DNA of 64,000 nt from Arenicellales bacterium (lineage in GTDB: Bacteria; Pseudomonadota; Gammaproteobacteria; Arenicellales; JAJDZL01): contig OY282380.1 of NCBI GenBank assembly GCA_958295885.1, positions 620,001-684,000 of the forward strand, read 5' to 3'. The position numbers and the translations under genes are program-made. Below, piece by piece: positions 58,010 through 64,000 of this stretch. Numbering within the stretch: position 1 is the stretch's first letter; every line of letters starts with the position of its first letter. The notes under the pieces are model-generated. The model did not search any database. It worked only from the letters and a program-made list of their open reading frames with translations, and was not told the DNA's origin.

Positions 58010-61000
58010 TCAGTCCAATCGCAAGTGGCTGCGCAAGGCAGCTGCAGTATGAGAGTTTTCTGCCTTTAAAAAATCTTCCTGAAAACCCTGAAACAGTATC
58101 TGTCCTCCCTGGTCTCCTCCCTCTGGTCCCAAATCTATCACCCAGTCGGCTTCTGCAACGACATCCAGATTGTGTTCAATGATCACGACTGTATTGCCAG
58201 CATCGACCAGCTGATGAATCACGCGCATCAGCCTTTCTACGTCCGCAGTATGCAAGCCTACAGTCGGTTCATCCAGTAAAAATAGAGTCTTAGGCAGGTT
58301 TCGCTGATGCTTTGCCCTAGCAGATTGAATATTCAATGCTGACTTTGCTTTGGCAAGTTCTGAAACAAGTTTTATTCTCTGTGCTTCACCACCACTCAGT
58401 GTCGGGCTGGGCTGACCCAGCGTCAAATACCCTAATCCAACATCAACCAACAGATTGAACACTTCCTTTAGCTTTGAAATTGAACTGAAAAAGATCTCAG
58501 CTTCTTCCATGTTCATTTTCAAGACGTCCGAAATTGTTTTGCTGCGATAGCGAACTTCAAGCGTTTCTCGATTGAATCGTTCTCCATTGCAGCTTTCACA
58601 CTGAACTCTGACGTCTGGGAGAAAATTCATTTCGATTTTAATTTCGCCTTGACCCTTGCATTCCTGGCACCGCCCCTCTTTAACGTTGAAGGAAAACCGA
58701 CTCGCGGTGTAGCCTCGGACTTTTGCTTCCGTTGTCTCGGCATACAAATCTCGTATTCTCTGCCAGACCTTCACATAAGTTGCAGGACAGGATCTAGGAG
58801 TTTTTCCAATCGGCGTCTGATTCACTTCAAGCACTCTTCGCAAATGCTCTTGTCCGCTGATCTCATCGCAGTGTCTCCAAACAGCCTCGCGTTCCTTCGA
58901 ACGTCGGCGGGATATCGCTTCGGCTAGATTCTTATAGAGAACATCTCGGACGAGCGTACTTTTCCCACTACCGCTGACCCCAGTGACACAAACCAGAGAC
59001 TGCACTGGAATGGACGCATCAATTTCTTTCAGATTGTGCCGGCTTGCTGCTTTGATTTGAATGACTCGTTCCAGCGTTGGTGTGGGTCGTTTACGAAGCA
59101 TAGGATGTTGAATCGGTTCCCGCAACATGCGTCCCGTCACAGAAGCTGGATTGCTCTTAATTTGAGAAACAGTGCCAGTTGCGACGACTTCTCCACCGCG
59201 ACTTCCACCTTCAGGCCCTAAATCAATGATGTGGTCTGCTGAGGAAATGGTTTCCTCGTCATGCTCAACAATAATGATGGTATTGCCTTTATCTCGCAAT
59301 GCTGCGAGTGTCGATAGCAATCTGCTGTTGTCACGGCTGTGCAAGCCAATTGTCGGTTCGTCAAGAACGTAACAGGCACCGCAAAGTCCTGACCCAAGAT
59401 TTGCAGCCAATCGAATTCTCTGTGCTTCGCCGCCGCTGAGCGTCGGAGCTGAGCGTTCAAGAGACAAATACCCAAGTCCGACCGATTCAAGGAACTCCAA
59501 GCGTGCGTTGATTTCTTTTCGGATATCACGAATCGCAAATTCTTCTCGGGCTGTCAGTTGAATTTCCTCAAAGTGTTTTTTCGTATCACTGATCGCTAAT
59601 TCTGTAATTTGATCAATCGAAAACTCTTTGAATCTGACGGATAGCGCGTCTGGATTCAGCCGTTTTCCTTTGCACTCGGGACAGGTAATTCGATTGTCAG
59701 TCACTTCAATCTCGGGATTGTCATCGCTGAGGAAAACTATGCCCCTTCCAGTACACAATTCACACCATCCGAGTTTTGAGTTGTAGGAGAACATTCTTGG
59801 ATCGAGTTTCTCAAAGGACCGCTCACAACTCGGACAAGAACGACTTGTTGAGTACGATTTCAGCTCAACTCCTTGCCCGCGATCAATGCCTTCTTTCGTC
59901 GCGACCCGAATATGTCCATTCCCCAACTGCCCCGCCGTCTCAACTATGTGATGGAGAGATTTCGAACCAGAACCAGAAATTTCTGCGCTGCCTACGGGCA
60001 TGTCTATGTCGTGTTCCTGATAGCGATTTAAACTGGTCCAGTCTTTCGAAGTCATTACATTGCCGTCAACCAGCAAGAACTTCGCACCTTGATTAAACGC
60101 CCTACGGGCAATTTTCCTATGCAGCCCCTTTCTTGCGACAATCAGTGGCGCAAATAGGCATATGTCCGCATCGACATACTTTCGCTCAATCTGACTGACT
60201 ACCGATTCAACTGATTGAGGATGAATCTTGATATCACAGTTCGGACAGTACTGATTCCCAAATCGAACATAAAGCAATCGAAGGTAGTGATAAATTTCAG
60301 TCATGGTGGCGACTGTGCTCTTATCTCCCCCTTGACTGACTCGCTGTTCAATCGCGACGGTGGGTGGCAAACCGGTAACGGAATCAAAATCTGCTTGAGT
60401 TGCAGGCTGTACGAACTGTCTCGCATAAGCATTGATCGTTTCCAAATACCGCCTCTGACCTTCTGCAAAAAGAATGTCGAAGGCAACTGTGCTCTTGCCA
60501 CTTCCGCTCATGCCTGTTATTACTGTAATCGCGTTGTAGGGGACCGATAAGTCAATGTTTTTCAAGTTATGTTCCCTCGCGTTTTTCAACACGATTTCCT
60601 GATGGACGCAATCTCGTCGGTCTTTTGAATGTGATTCCTTTAAATCAAATGCTCGGGAGGGCTGATAGTAATTTCTGAGAGCTTGGCCAGTTGCACTCTG
60701 GCACTGCCGCACCAGTTCAGCAGGCGAACCTTCAGCGACCAACTCTCCACCGCGGTCTCCGCCTTCGGGTCCAAGATCGATGATCCAATCTGAATTCGCG
60801 ATCAAGTCAAGGTTATGTTCTATTACAACAACTGTATTACCGTTTTCAATGAGTTGATGCAATGCAGGGATCAATTTTGAGATGTCACTGAAGTGAAGCC
60901 CCGTTGTAGGTTCGTCCAGTAGAAACAGCGTGTTGCTGATTATCGATTTTCGTTTGCCTTCCGCAATATGCGCTGCAAGTTTCAACCTTTGTGCTTCGCC

Positions 61001-63667
61001 GCCACTCAAGGTTGGAGTTGGCTGACCTAACCGCATGTACTCCAGCCCGACTCTCACCAGCGGCTGGAGCGCTATCCCGACTTTCGAATTCGCCCCGAAA
61101 AAATCAATTGCTTCTTCGGCTGTCAGTTCGAGAATTTCCACGATTGACAAATGTTTTGAAATTTCGCTTCCGTCTTCAGGCGGCAATTTAACGTCACAGA
61201 TTTCTGGTTTAAACCGCGTGCCATTGCAATCGGGACAACGCAGGTAAACATCACTTAGAAACTGCATTTCAATATGTTCATACCCGCTTCCTTTGCACGT
61301 TGGGCATTGACCTACTGCTACATTGAAGCTGAAATGAGCGGGATAGTAATTTCTGTGAATGGAAAGCTGCTGCTTCGCAAGCATCTGCCGAATCGGGGCG
61401 AGAACTTTCAGATAAGTCGCTGGATTGGAACGGGTTGTCTTGCCGATTGCAGCTTGTGATACCATCACAACCTCGTCAATGTTTTCAACCCCTTCGATCG
61501 CGTCATGCTTCCCCGGTATTTCCGTCGATTCGCCTTTCTTCCGCTGAATGCCTCGAAATAGAATATCGTCCATCAATGTGGACTTGCCAGAACCGCTGAC
61601 ACCGGTGATGCAGACGAGTTTGTTCAGCGGTAGCGTGACATCTATATTCTGAAGATTATTCTGGCAGGCATTTCGAACTACGAGTGATTTTTCTACTGAA
61701 AATTCTACAATTGGAAACAAAAAATCGTGCTGTGGAATTTCAAAGCGGTAGGTTCTTCCTTCACTTGGGCTGCGATCTTCCCCTCTTAGGTAAGCTGCTG
61801 TTTCAGACTGGTCTACCTCCAGAAGACGTCGTAGAGAACCGAAGTGAATCACATTGCCACCGCGTTCTCCGGCGCCAGGTCCGAGTTCCAGAATTCTGTC
61901 CCCTGCCCGTATCATCTGCTCATCATGTTCCACCACAAGCAGAGTGTTGCCTGCGTCGCGAAGGTGACACAAGATGCGAATTATTTTGCCAACGTCTCTT
62001 TGGTGCAAGCCAATCGTGGGCTCATCCAGAACGAATAGAGTGTTGGTCAGAGTAGTGCCAAGCGCAGTTGTTAGATTGATTCGTTGAACTTCTCCGCCGC
62101 TCAATGATTTAGACTGCCGGTCCAAATTTAGATAGCCAACACCAACCTCAACCAAATAGCGGAGGCGAGTTCGAATTTCGTTCAGCAGCAGTTCCGAAGC
62201 TTCATCCAAAGGCGCGGGCAGCTGGAGAGCGTCAAACAACGCGGCACATCGCTCCAAAGGCATTGACATAATGTCATGGATGTTGTGGCCTGGCAATGCT
62301 TCAAACTGCTGATCTGACATAGTAAAGTCTGGATGCCAATGTTTTTGAATATTCGAGTTCGATGCAGACTCATCTCCCAATCTCCACAACAACGCATCGG
62401 GCCCCAGTCGGGAACCATTGCATTCTGGACAGTTCAGATACGCCCGATAGCGCGATAAGAGCACGCGCACGTACATTCTATGTTTTCGCGATTCCAGCCA
62501 GTCAAATACAGCCTGAACCCCATACCATCGATCAATTCGGTCTGCATCGCCTGATATTACCCATTCTTGATCCTTACGGCTTAAATCTTTCCATGGAGTA
62601 TTCACCGGAAAATCACGTTTTTCCGCGCAATCCATCATGTCAAGAAAGTTTTCGTGATATGCGGGGGAATTGAAAAGCTTTATGGCTCCTTCCGCAATCG
62701 ACAACGTTTCATTTGGTATCACGATTCCATAATCAATTCCAAGTGTCTGTCCAAACCCACGACAGACTTCGCAGGCTCCAATCGGGGAATTAAACGAAAA
62801 CAGATTGGGAACTGGGTCGAAATACTCGAGCTTGCACGTCAGACAGCGCAGCTGAGTGGTGTACCACTTCATATTCCCATATCCTTTACGCTTTCGATTC
62901 AGCCGCTGTACATAAATCTCCTGCTCACCTGTTTTTAACGCCACTTCCACCGCTTCAGTGAGTCGAGAAGCATTTCCAGATGAAGCTCTGGCTCGGTCCT
63001 GGACGACATAAAGAATGTTGCCTTTTCCCTTGAAGGTTCGCGTATATCCCTGAAGTAGAATGTGTTTTTCTACGTAAGAACGCGACAGATTGTAAGGAAT
63101 GCGCACTTCAAACACGATCTGGATCATGTCACTTCCAGAAGTGTCCTTGATTCCAAAATCAGCAATGATTTGATCGCAAATCTGTTCTGGAGAATGCCTC
63201 TTTACCCGACTTCCGCAATTGGAACAGTATAAGTATGCTGCTCGCGCAAACAGCAGTTTAAGATGGTCGTTGATTTCGGTCATCGTCCCCACTGTAGAAC
63301 GGGTCGTTCGCACGGGATTGACCTGATTGATGGCCACCGCAGGCGGTACGCTGTCAATGGATTCGACATTCGGTCGATCCATGCGGTCTAAAAACTGGCG
63401 GGCATACGGAGAGAAGGTCTGGACATAACGTCTCTGTCCTTCCGAATAAATTGTGTCAAACGCAAGAGAAGATTTTCCAGAACCGCTGACACCTGTTATT
63501 ACCGTCATCTCCCTCAGTGGCACATCCAGATTGAGATTCTTCAGATTGTTCTGTCGCGCACCTCGAACTTTCAAGAAATTCGTGCGATGATTTACTTTGT
63601 TTTCTGTCAAGACAATTCTCGAGTTGTTTCGTTGATGGTAATTGGCTGTTTGTCGAAACGCACCCAA
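58010..63667 (-). CDS. uvrA: Double-length UvrA: two complete excinuclease ABC subunit A copies in one chain
   Basis: The protein has about 1885 residues; normal UvrA has about 940. Copy 1 (to about residue 1000) has P-loops GVSGSGKSS near residue 59 and GVSGSGKST near 686. Copy 2 has GMSGSGKST near 1052 and GVSGSGKST near 1561. Each copy contains the UvrA zinc Cys pairs (CSNC/CLTC/CEVC and CPTC/CPDC in copy 1, CPNC/CPSC/CELC and CQEC/CESC in copy 2), LSGGEAQR-type signatures and LDEPTxGLH motifs. UvrA works as a dimer, so this chain may be a covalent dimer for damage recognition. The frame starts at TTG 63667; TTG 63610 is another possible start. No uvrB or uvrC adjoins it. Confidence 0.93.
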   Translation of the reverse strand: MGAFRQTANYHQRNNSRIVLTENKVNHRTNFLKVRGARQNNLKNLNLDVPLREMTVITGVSGSGKSSLAFDTIYSEGQRRYVQTFSPYARQFLDRMDRPNVESIDSVPPAVAINQVNPVRTTRSTVGTMTEINDHLKLLFARAAYLYCSNCGSRVKRHSPEQICDQIIADFGIKDTSGSDMIQIVFEVRIPYNLSRSYVEKHILLQGYTRTFKGKGNILYVVQDRARASSGNASRLTEAVEVALKTGEQEIYVQRLNRKRKGYGNMKWYTTQLRCLTCKLEYFDPVPNLFSFNSPIGACEVCRGFGQTLGIDYGIVIPNETLSIAEGAIKLFNSPAYHENFLDMMDCAEKRDFPVNTPWKDLSRKDQEWVISGDADRIDRWYGVQAVFDWLESRKHRMYVRVLLSRYRAYLNCPECNGSRLGPDALLWRLGDESASNSNIQKHWHPDFTMSDQQFEALPGHNIHDIMSMPLERCAALFDALQLPAPLDEASELLLNEIRTRLRYLVEVGVGYLNLDRQSKSLSGGEVQRINLTTALGTTLTNTLFVLDEPTIGLHQRDVGKIIRILCHLRDAGNTLLVVEHDEQMIRAGDRILELGPGAGERGGNVIHFGSLRRLLEVDQSETAAYLRGEDRSPSEGRTYRFEIPQHDFLFPIVEFSVEKSLVVRNACQNNLQNIDVTLPLNKLVCITGVSGSGKSTLMDDILFRGIQRKKGESTEIPGKHDAIEGVENIDEVVMVSQAAIGKTTRSNPATYLKVLAPIRQMLAKQQLSIHRNYYPAHFSFNVAVGQCPTCKGSGYEHIEMQFLSDVYLRCPDCNGTRFKPEICDVKLPPEDGSEISKHLSIVEILELTAEEAIDFFGANSKVGIALQPLVRVGLEYMRLGQPTPTLSGGEAQRLKLAAHIAEGKRKSIISNTLFLLDEPTTGLHFSDISKLIPALHQLIENGNTVVVIEHNLDLIANSDWIIDLGPEGGDRGGELVAEGSPAELVRQCQSATGQALRNYYQPSRAFDLKESHSKDRRDCVHQEIVLKNAREHNLKNIDLSVPYNAITVITGMSGSGKSTVAFDILFAEGQRRYLETINAYARQFVQPATQADFDSVTGLPPTVAIEQRVSQGGDKSTVATMTEIYHYLRLLYVRFGNQYCPNCDIKIHPQSVESVVSQIERKYVDADICLFAPLIVARKGLHRKIARRAFNQGAKFLLVDGNVMTSKDWTSLNRYQEHDIDMPVGSAEISGSGSKSLHHIVETAGQLGNGHIRVATKEGIDRGQGVELKSYSTSRSCPSCERSFEKLDPRMFSYNSKLGWCELCTGRGIVFLSDDNPEIEVTDNRITCPECKGKRLNPDALSVRFKEFSIDQITELAISDTKKHFEEIQLTAREEFAIRDIRKEINARLEFLESVGLGYLSLERSAPTLSGGEAQRIRLAANLGSGLCGACYVLDEPTIGLHSRDNSRLLSTLAALRDKGNTIIIVEHDEETISSADHIIDLGPEGGSRGGEVVATGTVSQIKSNPASVTGRMLREPIQHPMLRKRPTPTLERVIQIKAASRHNLKEIDASIPVQSLVCVTGVSGSGKSTLVRDVLYKNLAEAISRRRSKEREAVWRHCDEISGQEHLRRVLEVNQTPIGKTPRSCPATYVKVWQRIRDLYAETTEAKVRGYTASRFSFNVKEGRCQECKGQGEIKIEMNFLPDVRVQCESCNGERFNRETLEVRYRSKTISDVLKMNMEEAEIFFSSISKLKEVFNLLVDVGLGYLTLGQPSPTLSGGEAQRIKLVSELAKAKSALNIQSARAKHQRNLPKTLFLLDEPTVGLHTADVERLMRVIHQLVDAGNTVVIIEHNLDVVAEADWVIDLGPEGGDQGGQILFQGFQEDFLKAENSHTAAALRSHLRLD

Positions 63668-63777
63668 CCGGAAATATTCTCAGTATGTCCTGCGGAGTTC
63701 TGAAACGCTTGGTTCGAATTTTAGTTGAATGCAAAATAATATACTTATAGTCAACACTTGCCGTGTCGTGTTAGCTT

Positions 63778-63806
63778 CCTGTTCGTTCATTGTGAGCGGA
63801 TATAAT
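63778..63806 (+). promoter_or_regulatory. Candidate promoter with operator-like site
   Basis: A perfect TATAAT lies at 63801-63806; the -35 region is weak. ATTGTGAGCGGATA immediately upstream and overlapping matches 14 bases of the lac operator. The next start codon is the GTG at 63884. A LacI-type regulator is only a guess. Confidence 0.35.
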
Positions 63807-63883
63807 CAAATTCGCGTTTTACGTCACAGAAGCACTGACGATCACGCGATTTTTGTTCTTGATATCAACTCTTTGAAATTTTT

Positions 63884-64000
63884 GTGAATAGCACGACTTT
63901 AAAACGCCCACTTCTCACTGCAACCCACTGGGGCGCATATCAGCCTGTCGTTCGAGATGGAAAACTCGTCGAAATGCCGGGAATCGAATTCGACCCTGAT
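63884..64000 (+). CDS. Molybdopterin oxidoreductase, N-terminal fragment (DMSO/TMAO/biotin sulfoxide reductase type)
   Basis: The first 39 residues after GTG 63884 read VNSTTLKRPLLTATHWGAYQ, then PVVRDGKLVEMPGIEFDPD. This matches the N terminus of BisC/TorA-type molybdoenzymes (TATHWGxYxPxVxDGRL). The gene runs off the window edge. It is divergent from uvrA. The substrate is probably an S- or N-oxide or a related compound. Confidence 0.75.
   Translation, partial: MNSTTLKRPLLTATHWGAYQPVVRDGKLVEMPGIEFDPD

Noticed and set aside
1..64000. tRNA, rRNA and riboswitch search by eye, including a possible B12 riboswitch before the corrinoid cluster
   Set aside because: No cloverleaf or CCA end was seen, and the 43.94-43.99 kb leader is too short and AT-rich for a cobalamin riboswitch.

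Overview
The window looks like about 64 kb of chromosome from an uncultured, probably marine or host-associated gammaproteobacterium. The reasons are a proteobacterial gene set (mpl, clpS-clpA, dsbA, TRAP and Dpp/Opp-type transporters, TonB-dependent receptor), moderate GC, and a heavy load of decaying insertion sequences with an ankyrin-repeat gene. No tRNA, rRNA or CRISPR array was found. The taxonomic placement is inference; no marker gene settles it.

Layout. (a) 1-12.6 kb, transport and catabolism: the end of a TRAP transporter operon (dctP-dctQ-dctM) followed by a thiolase-fold protein without the usual catalytic residues, an isochorismatase-like hydrolase, an N-formylglutamate amidohydrolase, a complete Dpp/Opp peptide ABC transporter operon on the minus strand whose last ATPase reads without a stop into a short-chain dehydrogenase, and a dienelactone hydrolase fused to a SnoaL-like domain. 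(b) 12.6-25.9 kb, accessory region: an apparently intact IS4-family element (14085-16518) whose transposase carries an N-terminal DruA-like (DUF4338) module, a GC-rich TonB-dependent receptor, a broken transposase, a periplasmic nucleosidase, an acyl-CoA synthetase, a retropepsin-like protease with a small partner, and an IS1595 wreck joined to an endonuclease VII fragment. (c) 26-36.5 kb, core region: SdhC/SdhD-like anchors plus a flavoprotein without an iron-sulfur subunit, two-subunit class I fumarase, a membrane protein, mpl, dsbA, a RidA-family protein, clpS-clpA and a small 'virulence factor' (PF13769-like) protein. (d) 36.6-43.9 kb: IS1380 relics, a truncated ankyrin gene, a hypothetical protein with a MetF-like protein, an aquaglyceroporin, and a 1665-bp element (41664-43328) with inverted repeats and a target duplication, inserted into an IS1380-type transposase relic. 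Its only gene is an IS66-like transposase without a recognisable catalytic core, joined to the same DruA-like module.

(e) 44-52.5 kb holds the most coherent metabolic system: a MetH-activation-like protein, a pterin-binding methyltransferase, a UroD-fold methyltransferase with an HxC zinc motif, a DxHxxG corrinoid protein, a RACo-like reductive activator, a His-rich CobW GTPase, a GntR regulator, a PaaI-like thioesterase and an L-2-haloacid dehalogenase. With the MetF-like protein 3.4 kb upstream this resembles a cmuA/cmuB/metF2-type corrinoid C1 pathway in which the two halves of CmuA are separate proteins. The substrate is unknown.

(f) 52.5-64 kb: a proline-rich microprotein, an orphan DNA methyltransferase, an SNase-like secreted protein, DUF547 and GT2 proteins, a double-length UvrA of about 1885 residues containing two complete UvrA copies, and the start of a molybdopterin oxidoreductase.

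The strongest leads are the DruA-like module attached to two unrelated transposase families in one window, the corrinoid/dehalogenase cluster, the tandem UvrA, the sdh-like operon without SdhB, and the ABC-ATPase/SDR read-through fusion.
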